Assembly (NCBI RefSeq): GCF_000195575.1
Contig: NC_015391.1
Coordinates: 2,344,363-2,408,362, forward strand
Length of the DNA stretch: 64,000 nucleotides
Reading direction: 5' to 3'
Origin: Carnobacterium sp. 17-4
GTDB taxonomy: Bacteria > Bacillota > Bacilli > Lactobacillales > Carnobacteriaceae
Shown: piece after piece, positions 18,066-26,478 of the stretch
How positions within the stretch are numbered: the stretch's first letter is position 1
Layout: every line of letters begins with the position of its first letter
Made by a program: the position numbers and the translations under genes
Notes under the pieces: model-generated
What the model was told of the DNA's origin: nothing
Seen by the model: only the letters and a program-made list of their open reading frames with translations
Database searches by the model: none

Positions 18066-18218
18066 TTTACTCCCCCTAATCTTATTATTTTTTATAACAG
18101 CCTTTTATTTTTATAAACCTGATGTAGCCCTTTTACTCATAATTATCTAAACATATAACAAATATTTTCTAAACTTTATTCCTCGATGCGAGACTTAACC
18201 ATTTTATATTATGATAGG

Positions 18219-18249
18219 TGTTATCTTTATTATAATAAATGTTATCTTT
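18219..18249. promoter_or_regulatory. direct repeat with 21-bp period, operator candidate
   Basis: TGTTATCTTT occurs at 18219-18228 and again at 18240-18249, two helical turns apart, separated by TATAATA-rich sequence. It lies in the 324-base gap between the divergent M20 operon and the DUF308 gene. No gene is visible in the rest of that gap. Confidence 0.45.
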
Positions 18250-18389
18250 TTTCACCATCATTCTATCTCGCTACTTATACCGAAATCCTTTTATCTAAAT
18301 AATTTCGGTATCTTCACTTTAATCAAATCAATTGACTTTTTTAAGGTACAATTATAAACTCGCCGTATCAAGAGAGAGGAGGAATACAA

Positions 18390-18914
18390 ATGAGAAAAGA
18401 ACGAATGAAATTTTTGGTTCAAGGTATTCTTTTGTTGCTTTTAGGATTTCTGTTTATGTCAAATCCCATCCGCCAAGGCTCTTTATTTCTAATGATTATC
18501 GGAATTGCACTTACACTTATCGGAGTTGTCATTATCATTGATGGAATTGTTTTAACACAAGGCTTCAAATACAAATTGTTTCGTATAGCAGAAGGTATTT
18601 TATTTAGCGGCTTTGGTGTAGTCTTTTTTTTAAGAAACCCTGCCAGAGGAGCTGCTTTAATGATTTACTTTGTTGTTATCATGATGATTGTTTTAGCCGT
18701 TGTAAATACTATCGCTGTTTTCAAATTAAATCATAATGTAAAATGGCTAGCTATTGCACTAAACATCCTAGTGATTTGGTTTGGGTTTCAATCCTTACTT
18801 GACCCCCAATTAGCAGTAGCCATTTTCTACTGGACTGTTTCCTTCCAATTAATTTTCACGGGTATCAACCATATTCTTATGTACTTTCTCTTACCTGACT
18901 TATCCAGCGTATAA
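18390..18914 (+). CDS. DUF308/HdeD-like membrane protein
   Basis: 174 residues with six predicted membrane segments in three hairpin-like pairs (QGILLLLLGFLFMSNP..., LIGVVIIIDGIVL, AEGILFSGFGVVFF, and so on), the HdeD/DUF308 pattern. These are plasma-membrane proteins sometimes tied to acid or envelope stress; no mechanism is established. ATG 18390 follows AGAGGAGGAATACAA. Single gene. Confidence 0.85.
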   Translation: MRKERMKFLVQGILLLLLGFLFMSNPIRQGSLFLMIIGIALTLIGVVIIIDGIVLTQGFKYKLFRIAEGILFSGFGVVFFLRNPARGAALMIYFVVIMMIVLAVVNTIAVFKLNHNVKWLAIALNILVIWFGFQSLLDPQLAVAIFYWTVSFQLIFTGINHILMYFLLPDLSSV

Positions 18915-18920
18915 AATGTT

Positions 18921-18980
18921 AAGGACTCAGTTTTCAATACCGTTAGAAAGATTGAGCTTATTAAAACTGAGTTCTTTGGT
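18921..18980 (+). terminator. hairpin terminator after DUF308 gene
   Basis: 14-base arms (18921-18934 and 18963-18976; one G-T pair) with a long loop. T-run is modest. Confidence 0.6.
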
Positions 18981-19104
18981 TAGTTATTAAAAATGGAACG
19001 CAACTTCTTTGACTTTTACTTAAAATGAAATAGTTAATCTTTGTATTAAAAAGTAATTAATTGTACTATGACCATGTATCAAAAAAAATTAGGAGGGATA
19101 TTTT

Positions 19105-20079
19105 ATGTGCACAGGTTTATCTTACACGAATGACACGTTCTATTTTGGAAGAAATCTTGATTTGGAGTATGCTTTAGATAACAAAGTTGTTGTTACACCA
19201 AGAAACTACAAGTTTAAGCTACGCAAAGAGGAAGAGCTCACTTCACACTATTCGTTAATTGGTATGGCTATGGTAGTGGATAATTACCCTTTATATTTTG
19301 ATGCAGTTAATGAAAAAGGTCTTGGAATGGGCGGATTAAACTTTGACGGTTTTGCAGTCTATCACGACGAGCAAAAAGACAAAAAGAATATTACACCTTT
19401 TGAATTTATCCCTTACTTATTAGGCAAATGCGCTACTGTCCAAGAAGCTAAAACGCTATTAAAAGACATTAATCTGATCAACATTTCTTTTAGTGATAAG
19501 TTACAATTATCGCCATTACATTGGTTGATCTCAGATAAAGACAGTTCAATTGTTGTCGAATCAACTTCTGAAGGATTACAAGTATACGACAATCAATTTG
19601 GTGTATTAGCTAACAATCCTTCTTTCCCATATCATAAATACAATATGAGCAATTACTTAAACCTTACGTCAAATATCCCAGAAAACCGCTTAAGTTCTAA
19701 GGTTGATTTAGATGTCTACAGTCGAGGAATGGGAGCCATTGGTCTTCCAGGAGATCTTTCTTCTTCATCAAGATTTGTTCGTGCAGCATATGCTCGTTTA
19801 AATTCTGTTGCAGATAAAACAGAAAATGCGAATGTTTCTCAATTTTTCCACATTTTAGATTTTGTAGCACAACCAAGAGGTGGTGCTATGGCGCCAGAAG
19901 GAATTTATGAAATCACTCAATATTCTTCTTGTGTAAGCACTGAAACGCAAACTTATTACTATAAAACGTATGAGAACAGCCAAATATGTGCCGTGTCTAT
20001 GAAAGATTTACCTTTAGACAACGACGACCTATTTGTTTACGAATTAGAAAAAGATCAAGCTATTAACTACACTAACTAG
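19105..20079 (+). CDS. bsh: choloylglycine hydrolase (bile salt hydrolase)
   Basis: 324 residues. An N-terminal nucleophile hydrolase: Cys2 becomes the nucleophile after removal of Met1. Arg16 and Asp19 (YFGRNLDLEY), Asn in GGLNFDGF and in LANNPSF, and Arg in SSSSRFVRAA match the BSH catalytic set. The motifs VYSRGMGAIGLPGDLSS and NEKGLGMGGLNF are closer to bile salt hydrolases than to penicillin V acylases. It would cleave glycine or taurine from conjugated bile acids in the cytoplasm, fitting an animal-gut association. Single gene between terminators; start follows TAGGAGGGATATTTT. Confidence 0.88.
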   Translation: MCTGLSYTNDTFYFGRNLDLEYALDNKVVVTPRNYKFKLRKEEELTSHYSLIGMAMVVDNYPLYFDAVNEKGLGMGGLNFDGFAVYHDEQKDKKNITPFEFIPYLLGKCATVQEAKTLLKDINLINISFSDKLQLSPLHWLISDKDSSIVVESTSEGLQVYDNQFGVLANNPSFPYHKYNMSNYLNLTSNIPENRLSSKVDLDVYSRGMGAIGLPGDLSSSSRFVRAAYARLNSVADKTENANVSQFFHILDFVAQPRGGAMAPEGIYEITQYSSCVSTETQTYYYKTYENSQICAVSMKDLPLDNDDLFVYELEKDQAINYTN

Positions 20080-20096
20080 TCCGTTAAAATAGAAAT

Positions 20097-20140
20097 CTTG
20101 AAGAAACTGAGCAAATCCTTAGTTTTTTCAAGGTTTTTTT
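20097..20140 (+). terminator. terminator after bile salt hydrolase gene
   Basis: 15-base arms with two mismatches (20097-20111, 20118-20132) followed by seven T. Confidence 0.85.
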
Positions 20141-20141
20141 G

Positions 20142-20159
20142 TTTGAAAAGCTTTTCAAA
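20142..20159. promoter_or_regulatory. perfect 18-bp palindrome, operator candidate
   Basis: TTTGAAAAGCTTTTCAAA is an exact even palindrome. It lies 60 bases before a degraded ORF that looks like the start of a TetR-type regulator, and could be that regulator's former operator. Confidence 0.45.
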
Positions 20160-20220
20160 TGATAGAATCAGCATGATTATGGGATGATACACTTAAATAG
20201 CATTTGAGGAGAAGGAAATC

Positions 20221-20400
20221 ATCAAAAAAAAAGATAGCTTAACCAAAACGAACCTTCGTAACCGATTAAGATGCGGTTTTGAAGATTTGTTTATGGACTT
20301 TTGTTTGACTAAAATACTAAACATAGCGTATCAAACCAGTCAGAATTCTATCCCGTTTCAACCTCTTATTTCATCAAAATTTGTAACCGATTGCAATTAG
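20221..20400 (+). pseudogene. possible TetR-type regulator relic without a start codon
   Basis: A strong GAGGAGAAGGAAATC is followed directly by ATC and 59 open codons ending in TAG (20398-20400). The product has a TetR-like N-terminal outline: a basic start, LRNRLRCGFEDLFMDF, then IAYQTSQNSIPFQ and SSKF where TetR proteins have the HTH and the FxxK turn. There is no ATG, GTG or TTG at the right distance and the sensor domain is missing. The promoter of the next gene lies in its last part. Tentative. Confidence 0.3.
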
Positions 20401-20409
20401 TGCGATAAT
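20381..20409 (+). promoter_or_regulatory. sigma-A type promoter of the carboxyethylornithine synthase-like gene
   Basis: TTGTAA at 20381-20386, a 17-base spacer, then GATAAT at 20404-20409. Confidence 0.6.
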
Positions 20410-20460
20410 AGGGTGACGTGTCCAGTTATTCTGTACATAATCAACTAGGAGGTTACGAAC

Positions 20461-21477
20461 ATGCACCACAAAAAATTAAAAACGATTGGATTTGTCAATA
20501 GTCATAAAACCGGTGAGAAGCGGATTGCCTTATTACCTAAAGACATTACACGGATAAATCACAGAGAAGCTTTATTTTTTGAGGAAGGCTATGGAAATGG
20601 TTTAAATATCTCTGATACTGAGTATGCTGCACTAGGTTGCCAAGTTGTTCCAAGAAACGTTGCTTTGGAACAAGATATTATCTGCGATCCTAAAATCGGC
20701 GACGCTACATTTATAAACAATCTGTATCCAGGACAAACACTATTCGGCTGGGTCCATGCTGTTCAGAGCAAAGAAGTGACCGATATATTAATAGCTAATG
20801 AACTTTCTGCTTATGCTTGGGAAGATATGTATGAAGATAATCGCCATTCTTACTGGCGCAATAATGAATTAGCCGGAGAAGCTTCTGTTATGCATGCTTA
20901 CCAGTTAAATGGGATTATGCCTTATGATACAAAAGTTGCTATTTTAGGACGCGGTAATACAGCACGTGGTGCACAACGAATTTTAATTGGGTTAGGCGCA
21001 GACGTTAGAATGTATAATCGGAACCAAGAAAAACTCTTCCAAAAAGAAATGACCGAATTTGATGTGATCGTCAATGCGATATTATGGGATACTTCCCGTA
21101 CCGATCACCTCATTTACCAAACTGATTTAAAACGATTTAAACCTGGTACATTATTGATTGATGTCAGTTGTGATGAACATGGTGCCATTGAAACGACTAT
21201 TCCTACTACTTTAGAACACCCAACTTATGAAATTAACGACGTTATTCATTATGCAGTTGACCATACACCTACTATTTTTTACCGCTCTTCTTCAAGTGCT
21301 ATCTCAAAGGAAACCTATAAGTATATTGATGACTTAGTTGAAGGTCGTCCTAACATTATTTTAGAAGATGCTCTCATTGTTGAGCGAGGTCAAATTATAG
21401 ATGAACGCATCAATCAATTCCAAAATAGAACAACACCTCTTCTATCTATAGATTCAGATGAAGGAAAGCCTGCTTAA
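20461..21477 (+). CDS. ceo: N5-(carboxyethyl)ornithine synthase-like dehydrogenase
   Basis: 338 residues with the alanine dehydrogenase/transhydrogenase fold: N-terminal EKRIALLPKDITRI, NAD(P)-binding AILGRGNTARGAQRILIGLGA (near 160) and the family marker TPTIFYRSSS near 278. This combination matches N5-(L-1-carboxyethyl)-L-ornithine synthase of Lactococcus rather than true alanine dehydrogenase. The expected reaction is NADPH-dependent reductive condensation of pyruvate with the side-chain amine of ornithine or lysine. Assignment is by remembered similarity. Own promoter and terminator; ATG follows CTAGGAGGTTACGAAC. Confidence 0.7.
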   Translation: MHHKKLKTIGFVNSHKTGEKRIALLPKDITRINHREALFFEEGYGNGLNISDTEYAALGCQVVPRNVALEQDIICDPKIGDATFINNLYPGQTLFGWVHAVQSKEVTDILIANELSAYAWEDMYEDNRHSYWRNNELAGEASVMHAYQLNGIMPYDTKVAILGRGNTARGAQRILIGLGADVRMYNRNQEKLFQKEMTEFDVIVNAILWDTSRTDHLIYQTDLKRFKPGTLLIDVSCDEHGAIETTIPTTLEHPTYEINDVIHYAVDHTPTIFYRSSSSAISKETYKYIDDLVEGRPNIILEDALIVERGQIIDERINQFQNRTTPLLSIDSDEGKPA

Positions 21478-21548
21478 ATGATTTATTCAATGATCTTCTT
21501 CAAAAGTTTCCCTCACTTATTAAAACTAATCTTTTAAGATAAAGAAAC

Positions 21549-21600
21549 AATAAACTGATGCGAATTCATGCTATTTCTGAATTTACATCAGTTTATTTTT
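21549..21600 (+). terminator. terminator after the ceo-like gene
   Basis: AATAAACTGATG (21549-21560) pairs with CATCAGTTTATT (21586-21597), with an inner GAATT stem, followed by TTTTT. Confidence 0.85.
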
Positions 21601-21622
21601 CATTTAATTTCTTACTCATATA

Positions 21623-22257
21623 ATGAAATCAGTAACACAAAATAAAGAATAGTAAAGTATTTTATGGATGGTGGATCGTGTTAGGCGCAGCTATCGTACT
21701 AGCAGTGACGGACCAGCTTCGGTAGCAGTAGCGAACCTTTTTCAATTACCTGTTACAGAAGAGTTTGGCATTAGTAATAGTCCATTCGCAATCAGCAATT
21801 CACTTGTATTAGGTGTTGGAATCTTCCTATCGCCGTTTATTTCTAAGAAATTAGTTACTGGAAATTTTAGATTGATTTATTCTATTGCAGTTATAGTACA
21901 GTTGCAAGTACTATTTATGATGCTAGTGTACTTTTGATTCTAACTTACCTTGTAATGATTTTTGCTGAAAATTTCGTTCTTGCGATTATTATTGTTATTT
22001 TGTTTGGTTTAGGTAATGCGATAGGGTCTGTTTCCCCTCCTTTAATTACTTCTGCCATTTATTCAGCGGATGATTTTCCAAAGACATATGGTTATGTACA
22101 AAGTGGCGTTCAATTAGGGATGACAGTAGGCTCTTTAGTCGCTGCATCAATTGCTGATTCCACAGGTACGTATACTTTTTCATGGGTTTTTCTAGCTATT
22201 TCCGCAGCATTAGTAGCTGTATCATGGGTAAGCGCCTATCGAATTTCTCAAAAATAA
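21623..22257 (+). pseudogene. MFS transporter (oxalate/formate antiporter-like) with deletion and frameshifts
   Basis: Pieces of one MFS gene can be read in three frames. A start (ATG 21623, MKSVTQ) shifts frame near 21650. The next piece reads FYGWWIVLGAAIVLAV, shifts near 21707 at GTGACGGACC, and continues as GPASVAVANLFQL to about 21930. After another shift comes ILTYLVMIFAENFVLAI through the last helices, ending with TAA at 22257. The total of about 210 codons against roughly 400 for the family shows a large internal deletion. There is no ribosome site. The gene is dead. Confidence 0.8.
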
Positions 22258-22318
22258 GTATAAAATAAATTCAATACTAATTATAGTTAAGAACGACTTG
22301 AACTTACATTTACTATAT

Positions 22319-22362
22319 AGTATCAAAAAAACTCGACATACTCGTCGAGTTTTTTTGATACT
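22319..22362. terminator. bidirectional terminator, 19-bp perfect stem
   Basis: Arms 22319-22337 and 22344-22362 are exact complements with A7 and T7 tracts. It separates the dead MFS gene from the convergent PTS gene. Confidence 0.9.
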
Positions 22363-22424
22363 AGTCAACTTTTTCAAATTCAATTACTTTTTTCAATTAC
22401 ATATTTTTTGATTTTTTTCGAAAT

Positions 22425-23747
22425 CTATTTGCCAGACATACTTGCTGTAACTTTTTCATCAACACGCAAAAATGGTAAATATATAAATACACTAGCTATA
22501 ATAATTAGTATTTGTAACACCGCTGCACGCCAGTCTCCTCCAGTTGCTAAAAAACCAGAAATTACTGGTGGCGTAGTCCACGGAATCTGAACAACAACAT
22601 GATTAATTAATCCCGCGGCTGTAGCAAAATAAGCAATTGTTAATGAGAATATAGGAGCTAATACAAATGGAATAATTAAGCTTATATTAAAAACAATTGG
22701 AAGACCAAAGATAATTGGCTCACTTATATTAAAAATTGCAGGTGCAACAGATAGTTTAGCAAAATCTTTATAGTCCTTACGACGACTAAAAATAAAAATT
22801 GCAATTAATAATGCAATAGTATTTCCTGATCCACCCATAACGGCAAAAGTATCTTTGAATGCCATATTGATAATATGTGGTATTTCTTCATGACTTGCAT
22901 ATGCAGCCATATTTTCTTGCATATTTTGAATCAAAAATGGATCAAGAAGAGGACCTGAGATAACTGCTTGATGGATACCAAATCCAAAGAATAAGTTGGC
23001 GATAGAAGTAATCAATAAAAATCCTGGTAATCCAGTAGTAATCTTACTTAAGGGACCAGTAATAATAGTTGTAATTAATCCATTTACATCCATATTAAAT
23101 AACTGATTAACTGCAAAAGAAATAATTGCAAATGAGGTAACTGTTATTATAATTGGAATTAAGACATTAAACGATTTTAAAACTGCCGGTGGTATATTTC
23201 CTGATAATTTAATTTGTAATTTTTCATTATTTGACAATTTAATGAATAGTTCAGTTGCTAATAACCCAACAAAAATCCCGACAAACATTCCAGAAGCACC
23301 TATATGAGAAACTGGAATAATACCTGTAACTTCGATAGCTTTGTTAGCATTTTCTGGTGTAAACATTATGTTCATTGGTGTCAACACAACGAATGTTGAA
23401 ATTGATACGAGTACAGCTGCAATATGATTGGTGTAATCTCTGCTAATACACATATGATAAGAAACTGCTGCAACAATTAATAATGTAGTAATACTTAATG
23501 TTCCATTTGCAATTGACACACCAATTTGCTGAATATTCGTCAGTGTATCTGGACTAATTATTTTACCCATGAATCCTGTAGGTTCTAAAATAACATAATT
23601 GATCAATGTTACGAAACCAGCTAACATCATAAATGGCATAAAGGTCGCAAATGAATCACGCAAAGTACGTAAGTGAATTTGATTTCCAAGTTTTGTTGCA
23701 ATTAATCCGAACTTTTCAAATATTATGTCCCTTTTTGTCTTATCCAT
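22425..23747 (-). CDS. PTS beta-glucoside/cellobiose-type EIIC permease
   Basis: 440 residues from the ATG at 23747 (after AGAGGAGAGTTTTT; an upstream in-frame start at 23789 lacks a site). Lac-family EIIC with about ten membrane helices and conserved stretches FGLIATKLGNQIHLRTLRDSF, GFGIHQAV and NISEPIIFGLPIVFN (the substrate His/Glu region). It translocates a beta-glucoside such as cellobiose and depends on EIIA and EIIB from elsewhere, as neither is encoded nearby. Co-located with a GntR regulator and a GH1 phospho-glucosidase. Confidence 0.85.
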   Translation of the reverse strand: MDKTKRDIIFEKFGLIATKLGNQIHLRTLRDSFATFMPFMMLAGFVTLINYVILEPTGFMGKIISPDTLTNIQQIGVSIANGTLSITTLLIVAAVSYHMCISRDYTNHIAAVLVSISTFVVLTPMNIMFTPENANKAIEVTGIIPVSHIGASGMFVGIFVGLLATELFIKLSNNEKLQIKLSGNIPPAVLKSFNVLIPIIITVTSFAIISFAVNQLFNMDVNGLITTIITGPLSKITTGLPGFLLITSIANLFFGFGIHQAVISGPLLDPFLIQNMQENMAAYASHEEIPHIINMAFKDTFAVMGGSGNTIALLIAIFIFSRRKDYKDFAKLSVAPAIFNISEPIIFGLPIVFNISLIIPFVLAPIFSLTIAYFATAAGLINHVVVQIPWTTPPVISGFLATGGDWRAAVLQILIIIASVFIYLPFLRVDEKVTASMSGK

Positions 23748-23768
23748 AAAAACTCTCCTCTTCGTTTT

Positions 23769-23854
23769 TTGTAAGCGATAACTATTCATTACGGTTTCAT
23801 ACTACAACAACCAAAAGTAAAAGTAAACACTTTTTTCAAAAGTTATATACTTTT
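23769..23854 (-). promoter_or_regulatory. promoter, cre site and inverted repeat of the PTS EIIC gene
   Basis: On the minus strand TTTACT (23827-23822) and TAGTAT (23804-23799) are 17 bases apart. A cre-like TTGTAAGCGATAACT (23769-23783, one mismatch to consensus) lies between the start site and the gene, suited to CcpA repression. Upstream, AAAAGT and ACTTTT (23838-23843, 23849-23854) form an inverted repeat that may bind the GntR protein. Confidence 0.6.
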
Positions 23855-23865
23855 AAAAAAATAAA

Positions 23866-23893
23866 AAAAGCAACCTGAAAAAGGTTGCTTTAA
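23866..23893 (-). terminator. terminator of the GntR gene
   Basis: AAAGCAACCT and AGGTTGCTTT arms flank GAAAA, followed on the minus strand by a long T-rich tract. Confidence 0.85.
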
Positions 23894-23898
23894 ACTCT

Positions 23899-24612
23899 CT
23901 AATTTTCAACAAATACTGCTTCAAATACAAAATCTTTATATATATGTCTAGATAATGAATATTCAAAAGGAATACCCGATGAAAGTGAGACTACTTTATC
24001 TACTTCAATCATAAACTCACCTTTTTCAATATCTAATATATGCATATCAAATTCCGTTGCTAGGTCACCTTTTATCCATATATGAGAATCTTTAATTTCT
24101 AAATTAAGTTCCTGAGTAATATAAGAATAGACAGATTTTTTCAAATGTTTGGGCTCAAGACCTGGTATAATCGACAATGGCATAAATGTCTGTTCAATTG
24201 AATAAGGCTGATGATCTATAAAACGACTTCTAATAATATTATAAACATAATCTTTCGAACTTATTTTCAGCATATCTGCTATTTTTTCAGTTGGAAGCTC
24301 AATTGAAAAATTATGAATTTCAGATTCAACATGTTCTTCTCCTACTACGCTGAACAGTCCTTCATTCGGTCCAAAAACCTTTGAATTATCAATTGGCGTT
24401 CTTAAAACTTCAGTTCCAAAACCGCTTCTACTTCTTAAAACTCCTTCAGAAACTAGCAAATCAAGACCTTTTTTAATGGTAAGTTTGCTTGTTTTATATT
24501 CTTCTGCCAATTCTCCTCCAGATGGAAGTTTCTCTCCAACAAGGTAGTAACCATTCATAATTTTTTCTTTAACATCTAAATATACTTCCATATATTTTGG
24601 AATTTTTTTCAT
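23899..24612 (-). CDS. GntR-family regulator with UTRA domain
   Basis: 237 residues. N-terminal winged HTH (about 5-70; GEKLPSGGELAEEYKTSKLTIKKGL) and C-terminal UTRA effector domain (about 95-230; VYNIIRSRFIDHQPYSIEQTFMP, FEYSLSRHIYKD). It likely binds a phosphorylated beta-glucoside and represses the divergent phospho-glucosidase gene and the EIIC gene behind it. A terminator separates it from EIIC, so the three genes are separate transcripts under one regulator (inference). Confidence 0.88.
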   Translation of the reverse strand: MKKIPKYMEVYLDVKEKIMNGYYLVGEKLPSGGELAEEYKTSKLTIKKGLDLLVSEGVLRSRSGFGTEVLRTPIDNSKVFGPNEGLFSVVGEEHVESEIHNFSIELPTEKIADMLKISSKDYVYNIIRSRFIDHQPYSIEQTFMPLSIIPGLEPKHLKKSVYSYITQELNLEIKDSHIWIKGDLATEFDMHILDIEKGEFMIEVDKVVSLSSGIPFEYSLSRHIYKDFVFEAVFVEN

Positions 24613-24636
24613 ATCGTATCTCCTAGCCTCTTTAAT

Positions 24637-24762
24637 AAGTATAGTGCTTAGTATACTTTATCATAAAACCCTTGTTGATTTCCACTTAAAAATATAGTTT
24701 TTAAATAAAAATATATATTTTTATAAATAAGTATTTATTTTTAACTGAGGTAGTGTTATTAT
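24637..24762 (+). promoter_or_regulatory. divergent control region of the beta-glucoside locus
   Basis: AAGTATA/TATACTT (24637-24643, 24652-24658) is an inverted repeat next to the GntR gene. A perfect 20-bp AT-rich palindrome spans 24705-24724. An extended -10 TGTTATTAT (24754-24762) fits the plus-strand GH1 gene. The GTATAC-like repeat recurs before the EIIC gene, consistent with one GntR operator family. Confidence 0.5.
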
Positions 24763-24789
24763 GAATTTGTTATACAAGGAGGTATAAGA

Positions 24790-26208
24790 ATGAATAAACA
24801 AAAATTAACTTTCCCTCAAGACTTTTGGTGGGGTTCTGCATGGTCAGCTGAACAGGCTGAAGGTAGAGGAGAAACTGGAAAAGCTGAAACTGTTTGGGAA
24901 AGATGGTATAAAGAACAACCATATCGCTTTTACAATGGAATTGGTTCAGAGACAACTACTGATCATATTCATCGATATAAGGAAGATGTGCAGTTAATGA
25001 AACAAACTGGACATAATTCATTTCGCGTCTCAATTTCATGGGCAAGAATGTTTCCAGATGACGGCATTGGTAAAGTAAATCCTAAAGCTATAGCTTTTTA
25101 TAGTGATTTATTTAAAGAAATGAATGAAAAGGGTATCAAAGTTTTTGCAAATCTTTATCATTTTGATATGCCCGCTAAATTACAAGATATAGGGGGTTGG
25201 GAATCTCGCGAAGTTGTTGATGCATATGTAAATTTTGCTGATACATGCTTTAAAGAATTTGGCGACTTAGTCTATCACTGGTTCACTTTTAATGAACCAC
25301 TTGGACCTATTTTAGGATCCTATCTAGAAGATTTTCATTATCCAAATATTGTTGATTTCAAAAGAGGCGCCCAAGCTGCTTTCTTTACCATATTAGCACA
25401 TGCTAAAGCTATTGAAGCTTTCAAAAAACACAATTTATCTAGCAAAATTGGTGTTATTCTGAATCTAAGTCCAACATTTCCAAGGAGCCAAAATCCTGCT
25501 GATATAAAAGCTGCTGAAATTGCTGACTTGTTCTATACAAGAAGTTTTCTTGATCCAATGGTCAAAGGAACTTTCCCTAAAAAATTGGTTAATTTATTAA
25601 AAGAGTATGACCAAATGCCTGACGATTTTACTGAATTAGATTTAACATTTATTGCTGAAAATACTTCACAAATACTAGGCCTAAATTACTATGAACCTCG
25701 TCGAGTAAAAGCACGTCTAACAGCGATTAACCAAGAAGGACCATTTTTACCAGAATGGTTCTTTGAAAATTATATTATGCCTGGGCGTCGGATGAATGAA
25801 TATAGAGGCTGGGAGATTTATGAAAAAGGTGTTTATGATTTATGTATGGATATTAAAAATAATTATGGAAACATTGAAGCATTTATTTCTGAAAATGGAA
25901 TGGGCGTTGCTAATGAAGAACGTTTCATGAATGAAAGCGGTCAAGTAATAGATACCTACCGTATTGAATTCATTAAAGACCACTTGGCATATTTATGGAA
26001 AGCCATTAATGATGGATGCAATATTAAAGGATATCATTTATGGGCATTTATTGATTGTTGGTCATGGATTAATTCTTACAAAAACCGCTATGGATTAGTC
26101 TCTTTAGATTTACCCACTCAAAGACGGACAATTAAGAAAAGTGGAGAATTTTACAAGCAATTAAGTGATGATAACGGTTTTGAATACGACAAAGATTTAT
26201 TTGTTTGA
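24790..26208 (+). CDS. glycoside hydrolase family 1 6-phospho-beta-glucosidase
   Basis: 472 residues, normal GH1 length. TFNEP (near 168) carries the acid/base Glu and ISENGMG (near 365) the nucleophile Glu. WSWINSYKNRYG near the C-terminus keeps the Ser, Lys and Tyr that hold the 6-phosphate in phospho-glycosidases. It hydrolyses phosphorylated beta-glucosides brought in by the PTS to glucose-6-phosphate and an aglycone or glucose. ATG follows AAGGAGGTATAAGA. Divergent from its likely GntR repressor. Confidence 0.9.
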   Translation: MNKQKLTFPQDFWWGSAWSAEQAEGRGETGKAETVWERWYKEQPYRFYNGIGSETTTDHIHRYKEDVQLMKQTGHNSFRVSISWARMFPDDGIGKVNPKAIAFYSDLFKEMNEKGIKVFANLYHFDMPAKLQDIGGWESREVVDAYVNFADTCFKEFGDLVYHWFTFNEPLGPILGSYLEDFHYPNIVDFKRGAQAAFFTILAHAKAIEAFKKHNLSSKIGVILNLSPTFPRSQNPADIKAAEIADLFYTRSFLDPMVKGTFPKKLVNLLKEYDQMPDDFTELDLTFIAENTSQILGLNYYEPRRVKARLTAINQEGPFLPEWFFENYIMPGRRMNEYRGWEIYEKGVYDLCMDIKNNYGNIEAFISENGMGVANEERFMNESGQVIDTYRIEFIKDHLAYLWKAINDGCNIKGYHLWAFIDCWSWINSYKNRYGLVSLDLPTQRRTIKKSGEFYKQLSDDNGFEYDKDLFV

Positions 26209-26366
26209 AAAAATCCAAAGATTCTATTCACAATCGAGTAGAAAGTAGCTGATTAATTTATGTATCTACTTCTCATACGAGTGTACATTTGGTTCCTTAC
26301 ACTGCAGTTCAATAACTTAAGTATCTCCGCTAGTAAATTTGGTCTAAATACTTTATATAAAAAAAG

Positions 26367-26422
26367 GTCAGCAGGTACGAGTTCGGTTCAATACCGCATT
26401 CATATCTGCTGACTAATTTTTT
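26367..26422. terminator. hairpin terminator containing a repeated core
   Basis: GTCAGCAG (26367-26374) pairs with CTGCTGAC (26406-26413), followed by TAATTTTTT. It encloses an inner CGGT-TCAAT-ACCG stem. The 24-base core 26379-26402 recurs at 32832-32855 with one change, in both cases just downstream of an aldo/keto reductase gene. The 270-base gap 26209-26478 holds nothing else that I recognise except a small 11-bp hairpin at 26443-26467. Confidence 0.65.
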
Positions 26423-26478
26423 GATTTAAAAGTTAAGTATCCTTCTGTATGAGTATCTCATACAGAAAACCCCGTTAT

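Noticed and set aside
26443-26467. 11-bp hairpin as terminator of reductase copy 1
   Set aside because: Not followed by a T-run on the minus strand; kept only as a structural remark.
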